A DNA stretch of 64,000 bases from Flavobacterium limnophilum. Lineage in GTDB: Bacteria > Bacteroidota > Bacteroidia > Flavobacteriales > Flavobacteriaceae. Below, one piece after another: positions 26,267-35,643 of this stretch. The stretch's first letter is position 1. The number at the start of each line of letters is the position of its first letter. Location of the stretch: the NCBI RefSeq assembly GCF_027111315.2, contig NZ_CP114289.2, positions 3,782,001-3,846,000 of the forward strand, written 5' to 3'. Position numbers and translations under genes: made by a program. The notes under the pieces were generated by a model, which did no database searches, was not told the origin of the DNA, and was given only the letters and a program-made list of their open reading frames with translations.

Positions 26267-27538
26267 TTAATTTAGGATAACTTTTTGAGTTACTTTTTTA
26301 TCTTTATTAAAAACCGTTACAAAATAAACTCCTTTTTTAAAATTTTCTACATTGATAGTAATTAGGGTAGCTTCTATTTTTTTAGATAAAATTGTTTTTC
26401 CTAAAACATCAGATATTTTTAATTGTGCATCAGAACTTATTTCATCTAACTGAATATTTAAAACACTCGCAGTTGGATTTGGATAAATAGTAAATTTTTC
26501 AATTTTTTTAGTATCGTTTACTCCCAAATTACTAATAATAATTTTTCTAATTTTATTATTTGAGCTATCTGCTATATATATACTACCATCAACACTAATA
26601 CTAATACCCCAAGGACGACTAAATTTTGCTACAGTACCTGTTCCATCAATATAACCAGATGTGGAACCGGCAAAAGTAGTCACAACTCCTGCTGAAGTAA
26701 TTTTTCTAATCCTGTTATTTCCATAATCTCCAACATAAAAATTTCCAGTAGCATCAATACAAATACCATAAGGAGCATAAAATTTTGCTGCAGTTCCTGT
26801 ACCATCTGCAAAACCTAAAGAAGAACCAGCAAAAGTAGTTACAACACCTGCAGATGTAATTTTTCTGATTTTATTATTACCTGTGTCAGCAACATAAACA
26901 TTACCATTACTATCTGTACAAATAGCTCCAGGTTGTGAAAATCTAGCTGATGTGCCTGTACCATCTGCATAACCATCTGTAGAACCTGCTAAAGTACTTA
27001 CAATTCCTGCCGAAGTAACTAATCGTATTTTATGATTTTGACTGTCAGCAACATAAATATTATTATTAGAGTCAATGCAAATACCACCTAGGTTATAAAA
27101 TCGCGCTTCCGTTGCAGTTCCATCTACATAACCTGATAAATGTGCACCGACAAAAGTAGTTACTACTCCCGCCGGGGTAATTTTTCTGATTTTAGTATTA
27201 TCAGACACATAAATATTATCATTTTTATCAATACAAATTCCATAAACCAAACCAAATCTAGCAGCAGTTCCTGTAGCATCAACATAACCTGAAGTAGAAC
27301 CTGCAAAAGTAGTCACAGCTCCAGATGGAGTAATTTTTCTTATTGAAAAATTATCCGAATCTGCGACAAAAACATTACCATTTGAATCGGTACAAACACC
27401 AAGTGGATTTGAAAATTGAGCAGCAGCTCCTGTTCCATCGGTAAAACCAGAAGTAGAACCGGCTAAAGTACTTATATTCTGGGCTTGAATATAACTAAAA
27501 CAAAATACTGCTATTAATAATAGATAATTTTTCTTCAT
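26267..27538 (-). CDS. NHL-repeat beta-propeller protein with T9SS sorting domain
   Basis: A 423-residue secreted protein: signal peptide (MKKNYLLLIAVFCFSYIQAQ), then six NHL-like units of about 54 residues, each with a GYxDGTGTxAxF segment, a GICIDxxxNxYVAD strand and NKIRKITSAGVVTTFAG. A type A T9SS C-terminal sorting domain follows (~345-423, FTIYPNPTASVLNIQ, then FKKGVYFVTVF). It should fold as a six-bladed propeller and be exported through the Por secretion system, often remaining on the cell surface. The ligand is unknown. Confidence 0.9.
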   Translation of the reverse strand: MKKNYLLLIAVFCFSYIQAQNISTLAGSTSGFTDGTGAAAQFSNPLGVCTDSNGNVFVADSDNFSIRKITPSGAVTTFAGSTSGYVDATGTAARFGLVYGICIDKNDNIYVSDNTKIRKITPAGVVTTFVGAHLSGYVDGTATEARFYNLGGICIDSNNNIYVADSQNHKIRLVTSAGIVSTLAGSTDGYADGTGTSARFSQPGAICTDSNGNVYVADTGNNKIRKITSAGVVTTFAGSSLGFADGTGTAAKFYAPYGICIDATGNFYVGDYGNNRIRKITSAGVVTTFAGSTSGYIDGTGTVAKFSRPWGISISVDGSIYIADSSNNKIRKIIISNLGVNDTKKIEKFTIYPNPTASVLNIQLDEISSDAQLKISDVLGKTILSKKIEATLITINVENFKKGVYFVTVFNKDKKVTQKVILN

Positions 27539-27676
27539 TTTAATAATTTATATAAGTTAATTTTTAATTAATGGGTTCAAATTTAAACATATAATGCATA
27601 CTTAATAAACTTTTTAAAAAATATTCTTATTAATTTATGAAAATATATCTTTCGTATCTTTACAAAAAAACGCATA

Positions 27677-27910
27677 ATGGAAAGTTTTCAAACGATAGCT
27701 ATTTTTAATTTTCCGCATGAAATTGTGGTACTTAGACATATTCTGGATCAGGAAGAAATACGTTTTTTTTTCGAAAACGAATACATCATATCAATTGATC
27801 CTTTTGCAAGTTTTGCATACGGCGGAATCAAACTCAAAATTCATCCCAACGATTTTGAAAAGGTTCAAAGGATTTTGGATGAATTAAATAATAATTTGAA
27901 AATCGTTTAA
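27677..27910 (+). CDS. DUF2007 (putative signal-transducing) protein
   Basis: A 77-residue protein matching the small DUF2007 fold: an N-terminal strand-helix (TIAIFNFPHEIVVLRHILDQE), then FFFENEYIISIDPFASFAYGGIKL and a C-terminal helix (DFEKVQRILDEL). Members resemble PII-type signalling proteins, but no function is established. The start ATG at 27677 is supported by a short AT-rich leader. It stands alone, with a long gene-free region downstream. Confidence 0.8.
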   Translation: MESFQTIAIFNFPHEIVVLRHILDQEEIRFFFENEYIISIDPFASFAYGGIKLKIHPNDFEKVQRILDELNNNLKIV

Positions 27911-28522
27911 AATTTCAAAGTTGTCAACATATATTTAAAATAACAAAAAGAAAAAGGAAATTAAATTAATTTTTTAATGGTTATTATAGTGTGTTAATAG
28001 TTGCAATAACTTTATTTTTAAAAGGCTTATTTTGTAGTTATGTGTTATTATGTTGACTTATTAACATAGTTATGGCAAACTAAATCATTCATTTTAAAGA
28101 CATTTTAAAAAGCTGTCAACAGTTGTTGATAATTGAATATTTATGAAATTTGTAAATAAGTTGTTTTTAAAATTTTGTTAACAATAACGTTTTTTCTATC
28201 AATAACTTTTCTAAAAATTGACCAAACTAAATTAGGTTTTTCCATCTCGGTTTTGGATTACGATTTTATTTCACACCAACAAGAAATAGTTCTAATTTTC
28301 TATCCAAAGTTATAAACATTTAATGTTAATTTAAGGTTAACTGATTATCAACGATTTAAGAAACACTATTAACATTACAAAAATTTAACATTTAAATTAC
28401 TCAGGAAACTTTTTTTTTTGTGAATTACTGGTAATGTTCTTCTTCATTAAAACACAGTCTATTAATACTATGACTGTTATATATTTAAAGGAATATATTA
28501 AAAAAATAAGCAATTCTTTCCC
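27911..28522. other. Gene-free AT-rich region with short palindromes, possible origin-like sequence
   Basis: About 610 bp with no supportable ORF. It is very AT-rich and contains many TTAACA/TGTTAA-type words and short inverted repeats: TTGTTAACAA near 28175, CTGTCAACAG near 28113, and an imperfect TATGTTGA/TTAACATA pair near 28050. TGTTGATAA (28125) and TTATCAACG (28346) resemble DnaA boxes (TTATNCACA) with one or two mismatches. No perfect DnaA box was found. An origin or a regulatory leader are both possible; neither is shown. Confidence 0.35.
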
Positions 28523-28530
28523 TAAATTTG
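28523..28530 (+). promoter_or_regulatory. -7 promoter element of rpiB
   Basis: TAAATTTG matches TAnnTTTG, 21 bp before the ATG at 28552. This also argues against the upstream in-frame ATG at 28528, which overlaps the element. Confidence 0.55.
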
Positions 28531-28551
28531 CCGAACAAAATTCAATTTATT

Positions 28552-28980
28552 ATGAAAATCTCCATAGGAAACGACCACGCAGGACCGGAATATAAAAAAG
28601 CCATTGTTCAATATTTAGAATCAAAAGGACACCAAGTAACTAATTATGGAACCGATACAGATGCTTCTGTTGATTATCCTGATTTTGGTCATCCCGTTGC
28701 GACAGATGTTTCTGAAGGAAAAGCTGATTTTGGAATCGTGATTTGCGGAAGCGGAAACGGAATTGCCATGACGGTAAATAAATATCCAAAAGTTAGAGCA
28801 GGACTTTGTTGGATGAAAGAAATCGCCATCTTGACGCGTCAACACAACAATGCCAATATTATAAGTATTCCAGCTCGTTACACTTCAATTCCTCAAGTCA
28901 TAGAAATGGTGGATGCTTTCTTGAACACCGAATTCGAAGGAGGAAGACATCAAACTAGAGTAGATAAAATTAGCTGTTAA
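28552..28980 (+). CDS. rpiB: Ribose-5-phosphate isomerase B
   Basis: A 142-residue RpiB/LacAB-family isomerase that interconverts ribose-5-phosphate and ribulose-5-phosphate. The N-terminal phosphate-binding block is MKISIGNDHAGPEYK. The active-site segment is DFGIVICGSGNGIAMTVNK with the catalytic cysteine before GSGNG. RAGLCW and a conserved RQHNNANII follow. The start ATG at 28552 begins the conserved strand. The cation efflux gene follows 6 bp after the stop in the same reading frame. Confidence 0.95.
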   Translation: MKISIGNDHAGPEYKKAIVQYLESKGHQVTNYGTDTDASVDYPDFGHPVATDVSEGKADFGIVICGSGNGIAMTVNKYPKVRAGLCWMKEIAILTRQHNNANIISIPARYTSIPQVIEMVDAFLNTEFEGGRHQTRVDKISC

Positions 28981-28986
28981 TATATT

Positions 28987-29907
28987 TTGGAACACCATCA
29001 CGGCCATAATCACGGCCACCACCATCATCAAGTAGAAGGTAAAAACTTGCTATTTTCGATTATTTTAAATATTGTTATTACGGTAGCGCAGGTTATTGGC
29101 GGAATTCTTTCGGGAAGTTTGGCTTTGCTATCAGATGCATTACACAATTTTTCCGATGTTCTTTCTCTGGTTTTTAGTTTTGTTGCTAATAAATTGGCCA
29201 AAAAAGAAGCGTCTGTCAATCAAACTTTTGGTTATAAAAGAGCCGAACTTATTGCCGCTTTTGTCAATGCAATGACTTTGATCATTGTGGCTTTGTTTTT
29301 GGTTTATGGCGCCATCGAACGGTTTTTCAATCCTCAAGAAATAAAGTCTGGGTTGGTAATTTGGCTTTCTATTTTAGGAATTCTTGCCAATGGTTTGTCG
29401 GTACTGTTATTAAAAAACGATGCCGATAAAAACTTGAACATGAAATCGGCTTATTTGCATTTGTTTACCGATATGTTGGCTTCGGTAGCCGTTTTGGTTG
29501 GCGGATTGTTGATGAAATATTTTCAATGGTTTTGGGTTGACAGCTTATTGACATTGCTTATTGCCATCTATTTGCTAATAGTTGGATTTAATTTATTAAA
29601 AGAATCCACCCAAATGTTGATGCTTTTTACGCCAACGCATATCGACATCAAAGAAATTATTAGCGAAGTACATAAAATAGAAGGTGCGGATAAATTGCAC
29701 CACATTCACGTTTGGTATCTCAACGAGGAAGAATTGCATCTCGAAGCGCATCTCGATTGCTCCGAAGACATAAAAATGTCTGAATTCAACGAAATACTGC
29801 ATAAAATCGAGCACATTTTATTCGATAAATTTCAAATCAATCACATCAATATTCAACCGGAATACAATAGGGAAGAAGTTTCCAAGGATTTTATTGTTCA
29901 GGATTAG
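28987..29907 (+). CDS. Cation diffusion facilitator (zinc/cation efflux) with TTG start
   Basis: A 306-residue CDF antiporter. The histidine-rich N-terminus (EHHHGHNHGHHHHQ) likely binds metal. Six membrane helices follow, with the zinc-site motifs SDALHNFSDV in helix 2 and HLFTDMLASV in helix 5. The cytoplasmic C-terminal domain has HHIHVWYLNEEELHLEAHL. The only initiation codon between the in-frame rpiB stop (28978-28980) and the His tract is TTG at 28987; the next ATG lies well inside helix 3. Close relatives are CzcD and ZitB. Confidence 0.92.
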   Translation: MEHHHGHNHGHHHHQVEGKNLLFSIILNIVITVAQVIGGILSGSLALLSDALHNFSDVLSLVFSFVANKLAKKEASVNQTFGYKRAELIAAFVNAMTLIIVALFLVYGAIERFFNPQEIKSGLVIWLSILGILANGLSVLLLKNDADKNLNMKSAYLHLFTDMLASVAVLVGGLLMKYFQWFWVDSLLTLLIAIYLLIVGFNLLKESTQMLMLFTPTHIDIKEIISEVHKIEGADKLHHIHVWYLNEEELHLEAHLDCSEDIKMSEFNEILHKIEHILFDKFQINHINIQPEYNREEVSKDFIVQD

Positions 29908-29946
29908 ATTTTATAAAAATCGGGTGCTTTGCACCAAAAATGGTAT

Positions 29947-29974
29947 AAGCCCGGTCGAAAAACCGGGTTTTTTT
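29947..29974 (+). terminator. Terminator after the cation efflux gene
   Basis: Stem CCCGGT/ACCGGG (29950-29955 with 29962-29967) followed by a run of seven T. Confidence 0.85.
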
Positions 29975-30134
29975 GTATTCATTCGATTAACGTTTTTTTT
30001 ATTTGAATTGGCAAAGCTGTTTAAAGTAGGATTACTTAGGTTTTCTAGTTTTAGAAATCCTGCTAAAAAAAATAATTCATGACACAACGAATAAAGTAAG
30101 AATTATTTTTATTTTTACCTCAAATTAATATCGA

Positions 30135-31997
30135 ATGAAAAAATATCTTGTATTGTTTTTGTTTTCTTTTCAATTGTATTCCCAGGAAAAATCAAAAATA
30201 GTTTACAGCAACGAAACAGTAGTCATTAATTCCGGCAAAACTTTGGAAATAGAAACTTTTACAAATGAAAGCAGGGCTATTTCCAAAAGCAAAAACACCG
30301 AGGAATATTCTATTCGAATTCCATTTGACAGTTTTAGCGAAATTTCAAACATAAAAGGATCGACTTATGTCGCCAAAACGGATAAAAAAGTGGATTTGAG
30401 TTCTTATTCCATAGGAACGTTCGATGCCGAATATGAGAACATTTACAAGAGCGACAACAAATACAAATACTTTGTGATGCCAAAGGTGGAGGACAATTCC
30501 ACAATTGAATTCTCGTATAAAAGCAAACTCAAAGAACCTCGTTTTTTATCCAGCTTTCGGTTTCAAAATCCCATAAAAACAGAAACTGCAAAACTCCAAA
30601 TTAGATGCCAATCCTCCACGGAAATTGGATACAAGTTATTCGGAAATCACCAAGACAAAATAGTTTTCACGAAAACTAGGGAAGGAAATCTGGACGTTTA
30701 CACCTGGGAAGCCAAAGACATTCCCGAATTTGAAGGAGAAGAAAATATGCCGAGCTCTCTCTATTTTATGCCACACCTTATTTACTACATCAAAAGTTAT
30801 GAAATAGCGGGCAAAAAAGAGGAATTGTTGGGAACGCCTGAAAAATTGTACCAATGGTATTATTCGCTCGTAAAAGACATCAACAAAACCGATCAAACGG
30901 CATTGAAAGACAAAACGTTGGAGTTGATAAAAGATAAAAAAACCGACTTTGAAAAAGCAAAGGCAATTTACCAATGGGTGCAGCAAAATGTACATTATGT
31001 GGCTTTTGAAGACGGAATGGGAGGTTTTGTTCCCAGGGAAGCTTCGGATATTTTTCAAAAATTATATGGAGATTGCAAGGATATGGCCAATCTTTTGAAC
31101 CAAATGTTGCTATATGCCCAGTTGGACTCCCATCTCACTTGGATTGGAACTCGCCACAAGCCTTATACTTACGAAGATGTACCAACACCACAAGTGGACA
31201 ACCACATGATTACCAATGTTGTTATTGACGGTAAAAGTTATTTCTTGGATGCCACCGATAAGTTTTGCCCGTTTTTGTTTCCTTCGGCTTTTATTCAAGG
31301 CAAAGAAGCTTTGATAGGCAAAAACGAAAAGGATTTTAAAATTGAAGTCGTTCCAGAAGTAGATTTCAAAAAGAATGCAACCACTATCGTAATGAAATTG
31401 AATCTCGAAAACAATCAAATTGTGGGAGAGGCAACGGCAACGGTTTCCGGATTGCCGAAAAGTTATTTGTTAAATACTCTTTCCGCCTACAACCAAAAAG
31501 GGAATGAAATTTGGAAAAACATCCTTACGGAAAACAACCAAAAAATCCAGTTGGAGATTCAAGAATTGCAAAAAAACGACTATCAAGAACTGCCTTCAAA
31601 GGCAAATTTCAAATTGAAATTGGAAAATGGCGTCAAAGATGTCAATGGCAAATTGTTGTTGAAACCACTGTTGCTTTTCCCTTTAAAAGAAAGCTTGATT
31701 GACACAGAAAAGAGGAAATATGCTATCGAAAATGACTTTGCCCATTTTTACGAAATTAAATACGAATATCAATTGCCCATAGATTATAAAGTGGAATTTT
31801 TGCCCGAAAATGCCAAAATGGAAAACGAACTGGGAAGTTTCGACATTCAATACAAAGTTCTGGACAAAACGATTATAGTAACCCAAAAAATAGAATCGAA
31901 AAAATTACTGTTGGAAACCAAAGATTTTACCCTTTGGAATTCATTCATAAAAACCTTGACCAAACAATACAACCAATCCATAATTCTGTCCAAATAA
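30135..31997 (+). CDS. DUF3857 / transglutaminase-like secreted protein, catalytic triad intact
   Basis: A 620-residue exported protein: signal peptide (MKKYLVLFLFSFQLYSQ), a DUF3857 beta-sandwich (~25-230), then a transglutaminase-like core. The catalytic cysteine is in YGDCKDMANLL, the histidine in VDNHMITNV and the aspartate in YFLDATDKF, so the Cys-His-Asp triad is complete. The substrate is unknown. The TAA stop overlaps the ATG of the next, paralogous gene by one base (TAATG), implying coupled translation. Confidence 0.85.
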   Translation: MKKYLVLFLFSFQLYSQEKSKIVYSNETVVINSGKTLEIETFTNESRAISKSKNTEEYSIRIPFDSFSEISNIKGSTYVAKTDKKVDLSSYSIGTFDAEYENIYKSDNKYKYFVMPKVEDNSTIEFSYKSKLKEPRFLSSFRFQNPIKTETAKLQIRCQSSTEIGYKLFGNHQDKIVFTKTREGNLDVYTWEAKDIPEFEGEENMPSSLYFMPHLIYYIKSYEIAGKKEELLGTPEKLYQWYYSLVKDINKTDQTALKDKTLELIKDKKTDFEKAKAIYQWVQQNVHYVAFEDGMGGFVPREASDIFQKLYGDCKDMANLLNQMLLYAQLDSHLTWIGTRHKPYTYEDVPTPQVDNHMITNVVIDGKSYFLDATDKFCPFLFPSAFIQGKEALIGKNEKDFKIEVVPEVDFKKNATTIVMKLNLENNQIVGEATATVSGLPKSYLLNTLSAYNQKGNEIWKNILTENNQKIQLEIQELQKNDYQELPSKANFKLKLENGVKDVNGKLLLKPLLLFPLKESLIDTEKRKYAIENDFAHFYEIKYEYQLPIDYKVEFLPENAKMENELGSFDIQYKVLDKTIIVTQKIESKKLLLETKDFTLWNSFIKTLTKQYNQSIILSK

Positions 31998-33901
31998 TGA
32001 AAAAAATCGCCCTGATTCTCGTCATTTTATTGTCGTTTCAAAGTTATTCCCAAGAAATAAAAAGTTATACCTGGGACGAAAAACCAACCTTCAAAGAGAT
32101 TCCTGAAGAATACAAAAACCAACCCGCAGTGGTTTTGTTAGACAAACGTTGGATTCACACACGAGTAGGAGGTTATGCCTTCGCAACTTTTGGAATGAAC
32201 CACTTTGCCATAAAAATCAACAAAGCCGAAGAAATCAATAAATACAACAAAATCAAAGCCCAAGACAACGGATATATTAGAGACGTTCGTGATTTTCACG
32301 CTAGAGTTATAAAACCTAATGGCGAAATAAAAATATTGCCGCAAGAAAAAATTATCGAAACAACGGAGGATAAAGTAAAATCGATTGTTTTTGAAGGAGT
32401 AGAAGCAGGAGATATTTTGGAGTATTATTTTATCATAAAAGAAAACCCAATGTCCTATGGCGTTGAAGTTTTCCAGAAAGAAATTCCAGTATTATTTGCC
32501 GAATTTACGCACACTCAAGAAGGAGTAAAATTTGAAACTTTTGCCTCGTCGGAGTTTCAAAAAAGTGGTTCCAACAGTAAAACCATATTAACTGCAAGCA
32601 ATATTCCGCCTTATAAAGAAGAACAGAATGCTCGAAACATAAAGAATTTAGTCAAGTTAATTTATATGGTCTCGACTTCAGGAATGGATATTTATAATTG
32701 GAGTACTTTTTTACCAAAATATCTTTCTAAGCCGTCTTTTCAATATTTTAAGAAAAACCAAGCGAGAGAATTTATCCAAAATTTAAATATTGGAACCGAA
32801 TCAACAGAGGAAAAATTAATCAAAATCGATGAATACATAAAAACTAATTTCGATTTTATTGGCAAAGGAGAAACCGCCCAAAAAGTCACTAATTTAAACA
32901 GCGGAAAACAAAAATTAACTGGTGGTGATGTTTTCGACTTGTATGGATTTACACTCAAAGAATTAAAAATTCCTTATAAAGTGGTAGTTGGAATGTCGCG
33001 TTTCAATGGAGAGGTTGATACAGAAAAATTTGTTGTACCGCTTTCTCACGAATTTATGTATTACATTATTGAAACTGAAAAATTCTTTTCCCCTTATGAG
33101 AAATATTTGTGTTATGGTTATCCAATGTATGAAGTGCAAGGTTCAAAAGGCAGAACATATTACCCTGCCATTAAAGAGAATTATGAAATAACATTTCCAA
33201 TTGCTCCGGCTGAATTTACAGTAAACGAATCGCAAAGCACCGTTTCGCTTTCAGAAGATTTGGCCACGGCAACCATCGATAAAACGTATTCACATACAGG
33301 ATATGACGGTCAGTTGTACAGGAATTGGGTGAAATACATCAAAGAAAACGAAGACGAGAAAAAACTCGCGGAATACATCCAGAAAAGGATGTTTGGAGAT
33401 GATTTTGATGTAAAAATAAGCAACTATGAAATCGAAAACCAAGAGTTCAAATACAATTATACCAACACGCCATATACCATAAAAGTAAAGGCTGAAGCCA
33501 AAGAATCCTTAACCGAAAATGCCGGAAATCTGGTGCTGGTAAACCTCGGAAAAATGATTGGGAAACAAGCCAATTTATACCAAGAAACAGAAAGAAAATG
33601 GGATGTGGATTTAAATTATGCCAAAACATTCAAACACAAAATAATTTTTGACATTCCAAAAGGGTACGAGGTCGAAAGTTTCAAAGATTTGGTAATTGAC
33701 AAGAAAATGGGCGGAGACGAAAGCAAAAATTGTTCTTTCAAATCCACCGCAAAAGTCGAAGGGAATCAATTGATTGTAGAGGTTTTCGAGATTTATAAAT
33801 CCATAAATTACCCAAAAGAAACCTATCAGGAATATAGAAACGTAATCAACGCTTCTTCGGATTTTACCAAAGCATCGGTGGTGTTGAGACCGAAGAAATA
33901 A
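31997..33901 (+). CDS. DUF3857 / transglutaminase-like paralogue lacking the catalytic cysteine
   Basis: A 634-residue secreted protein, paralogous to the preceding gene: signal peptide (MKKIALILVILLSFQSYSQ), DUF3857-like region, then a transglutaminase-like fold. Where the upstream paralogue has GDCKDMANLL, this one reads TGGDVFDLYGFTL, with no cysteine. A histidine remains in PLSHEFMYYII, but the LDATD block is replaced by FFSPYE. It is therefore probably a non-catalytic partner. The start ATG overlaps the upstream stop (TAATG); the longer frame from 31934 is only a shadow within the upstream gene. Confidence 0.8.
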   Translation: MKKIALILVILLSFQSYSQEIKSYTWDEKPTFKEIPEEYKNQPAVVLLDKRWIHTRVGGYAFATFGMNHFAIKINKAEEINKYNKIKAQDNGYIRDVRDFHARVIKPNGEIKILPQEKIIETTEDKVKSIVFEGVEAGDILEYYFIIKENPMSYGVEVFQKEIPVLFAEFTHTQEGVKFETFASSEFQKSGSNSKTILTASNIPPYKEEQNARNIKNLVKLIYMVSTSGMDIYNWSTFLPKYLSKPSFQYFKKNQAREFIQNLNIGTESTEEKLIKIDEYIKTNFDFIGKGETAQKVTNLNSGKQKLTGGDVFDLYGFTLKELKIPYKVVVGMSRFNGEVDTEKFVVPLSHEFMYYIIETEKFFSPYEKYLCYGYPMYEVQGSKGRTYYPAIKENYEITFPIAPAEFTVNESQSTVSLSEDLATATIDKTYSHTGYDGQLYRNWVKYIKENEDEKKLAEYIQKRMFGDDFDVKISNYEIENQEFKYNYTNTPYTIKVKAEAKESLTENAGNLVLVNLGKMIGKQANLYQETERKWDVDLNYAKTFKHKIIFDIPKGYEVESFKDLVIDKKMGGDESKNCSFKSTAKVEGNQLIVEVFEIYKSINYPKETYQEYRNVINASSDFTKASVVLRPKK

Positions 33902-33964
33902 GTCACTAGATATTTTATGGCACATTAACAAAAATGGCGGGATTTTACCAGAATCTCGTCATTT

Positions 33965-34228
33965 TTACTTGTATAAATAAAACCAGCCTATCAAAATTTG
34001 CACAATTACAATCAGCCAAAATTTTAAAAGATAGCTTTTTTTGGCTGTTTTATGTCTAAAAATAAGCATTCCTAATCCCGAACCAATCGTTCCTCCAAAG
34101 AGAACAAAAGTTAACAAGATCCGCTCCGAAATTCTTTGTTTCTGGGTTTTTGCCAAATGTTTGTCATACCCTATTAGTATAAAAGCGATTCCATTTAAAA
34201 TCAAAAAATAGTAGAATAAAATATCCAT
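33965..34228 (-). CDS. DUF1294 family membrane protein
   Basis: An 87-residue protein with three hydrophobic segments (LFYYFLILNGIAFILIGYDK, ILLTFVLFGGTIGSGLGMLIF and FWLIVIVQILIGWFYLY). The family signature DK(H)xAKTQKQRISERxLL sits between the first two. DUF1294 proteins are small membrane proteins of unknown function. The start at 34228 begins the first membrane helix. Confidence 0.85.
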   Translation of the reverse strand: MDILFYYFLILNGIAFILIGYDKHLAKTQKQRISERILLTFVLFGGTIGSGLGMLIFRHKTAKKSYLLKFWLIVIVQILIGWFYLYK

Positions 34229-34275
34229 TTCACGCAAATTAAGTTTCAAAGATATTATTTTAGTTCAAAGAAAAT

Positions 34276-34328
34276 AATTTAGTAAATAATGCGAGATTTT
34301 GAGATAATCTCGCATTATTTACTAAATT
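34276..34328. repeat. Perfect 23-bp inverted repeat upstream of fic (copy 1)
   Basis: Left arm 34276-34298 and right arm 34306-34328 are exact reverse complements of 23 bp with a 7-nt centre. The inner part is AGTAAATAATGCGAGATT and its complement. It lies 16 bp before the fic ATG. A nearly identical palindrome follows the same gene. It could be an operator or an mRNA hairpin; it has no T tract and is not a typical terminator. Confidence 0.9.
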
Positions 34329-34344
34329 AGCCAAAAAAACTTTT

Positions 34345-35643
34345 ATGATGGAGTCGCCACCAGCATTTAAATATGATGAACAAGTTTATGCTTTGTTTAC
34401 TAAATTACGTGATAATGGAGAGTTGAAGGAAATAAATGATGCGTATTTATATTGGGATAAAATAAAATATAGAGCCAAGATTGCTAGTCCTCAAGAATAT
34501 TGGAACGCCATAAAAATTGGAAGAGCCATAAATGCTCAAACAATAAATTTTGGAAACACAGAATTTCAGTTTGTTACAACCGATTATATCCAACAGTTAC
34601 TGCATTATTGTGATTTGAATATTGGAGGTAATCTAGGAAGTAATGTAGGAATTGCCGAGACTGATAAAACAAAGTTTATGATAAGCTCTATTATGGAAGA
34701 AGCGATTTCGAGTAGTCAGATGGAAGGCGCCAACACAACTCGAAAAAAAGCAAAAGAAATGATTCAGAAAGAGTTGAAGCCTAAAAGTAAGTCTGAACAA
34801 ATGATTATGAATAATTTTGTTACAATGAAACATATTGTGCAACATAAATCAGATGATTTAACTCCAGAAAAGCTACTATATATTCATAATTTGATTTCAT
34901 ATAACACGTTAGAAAACAAACAAGAAGAAGGGGTTTTTAGAGAAAATGACGATGTTTATGTTGTAAATTATTCTAATAGTGAAGTAGTTCATACTCCACC
35001 AAATCATCAAGAAATAGAAGGTTTGATTAATGAATTATGTGATTTTTTTAATAATGAACAAAAAGTATTCATACATCCAATCATAAAAGGAATTATAATC
35101 CATTTTATGATTGGGTGGATTCATCCATTTAGTGATGGAAATGGTCGAACAGCTAGAGTTCTTTTTTATTGGTATATGCTAAAAAAAGGCTATTGGTTAA
35201 CAGAATATCTTACCATTTCAACGATTATTAAAGACACAAAAAATCAATATGAGAAAGCATTTTTATACACCGAAATAGATCAAAATGATGTAACCTATTT
35301 TATTACCTATCATTTAAAAACTATGGAAAAAGCTTTCATTAGTTTGAAAGAATACATTGGTAGAAAACAAAAAGAGGTAGTTCAAGCTGCAAAATTTATT
35401 AAAATTCCAAACGTAAACGATAGACAAGCCCAAATATTAAAAATTTTAAATGAAGACCCAGATAGAGTTTTTAGTAGTAAAGAAATTGAAAATAGATTTA
35501 GTGTCTCAAATTTTACTGCAAGAATGGATTTAAATAATCTTGAAAGTTTAGGATTTTTAGAAAAGATTCAAGTTAATAAAATCAAACATAATTTTATTAG
35601 GTCCAAAAACTTCAACAAAATAATAAAATCATATAAGTTGTAA
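34345..35643 (+). CDS. fic: Fic-family protein with inhibitory helix and C-terminal winged helix
   Basis: A 432-residue Fic protein. The active motif HPFSDGNGRTAR starts at H260 and matches HPFxxGNGRxxR, so AMP transfer is likely. An N-terminal inhibitory motif S123-SQM-E127-G128 fits the (S/T)xxxE(G/N) rule of self-inhibited class II Fic proteins. A C-terminal winged helix-turn-helix (~residues 370-432, RQAQILKILNEDPDRVFSSK) suggests DNA binding or autoregulation. The start uses the first of two adjacent ATGs. The gene is bracketed by two near-identical palindromes, the second containing its stop codon, which makes autoregulation or mobility of the whole unit plausible. Confidence 0.92.
   Translation: MMESPPAFKYDEQVYALFTKLRDNGELKEINDAYLYWDKIKYRAKIASPQEYWNAIKIGRAINAQTINFGNTEFQFVTTDYIQQLLHYCDLNIGGNLGSNVGIAETDKTKFMISSIMEEAISSSQMEGANTTRKKAKEMIQKELKPKSKSEQMIMNNFVTMKHIVQHKSDDLTPEKLLYIHNLISYNTLENKQEEGVFRENDDVYVVNYSNSEVVHTPPNHQEIEGLINELCDFFNNEQKVFIHPIIKGIIIHFMIGWIHPFSDGNGRTARVLFYWYMLKKGYWLTEYLTISTIIKDTKNQYEKAFLYTEIDQNDVTYFITYHLKTMEKAFISLKEYIGRKQKEVVQAAKFIKIPNVNDRQAQILKILNEDPDRVFSSKEIENRFSVSNFTARMDLNNLESLGFLEKIQVNKIKHNFIRSKNFNKIIKSYKL

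Noticed and set aside
31934..31996. Upstream extension of the second DUF3857 protein
   Set aside because: The extra 21 residues precede a clear signal peptide and overlap the previous gene; the ATG at 31997 is preferred.
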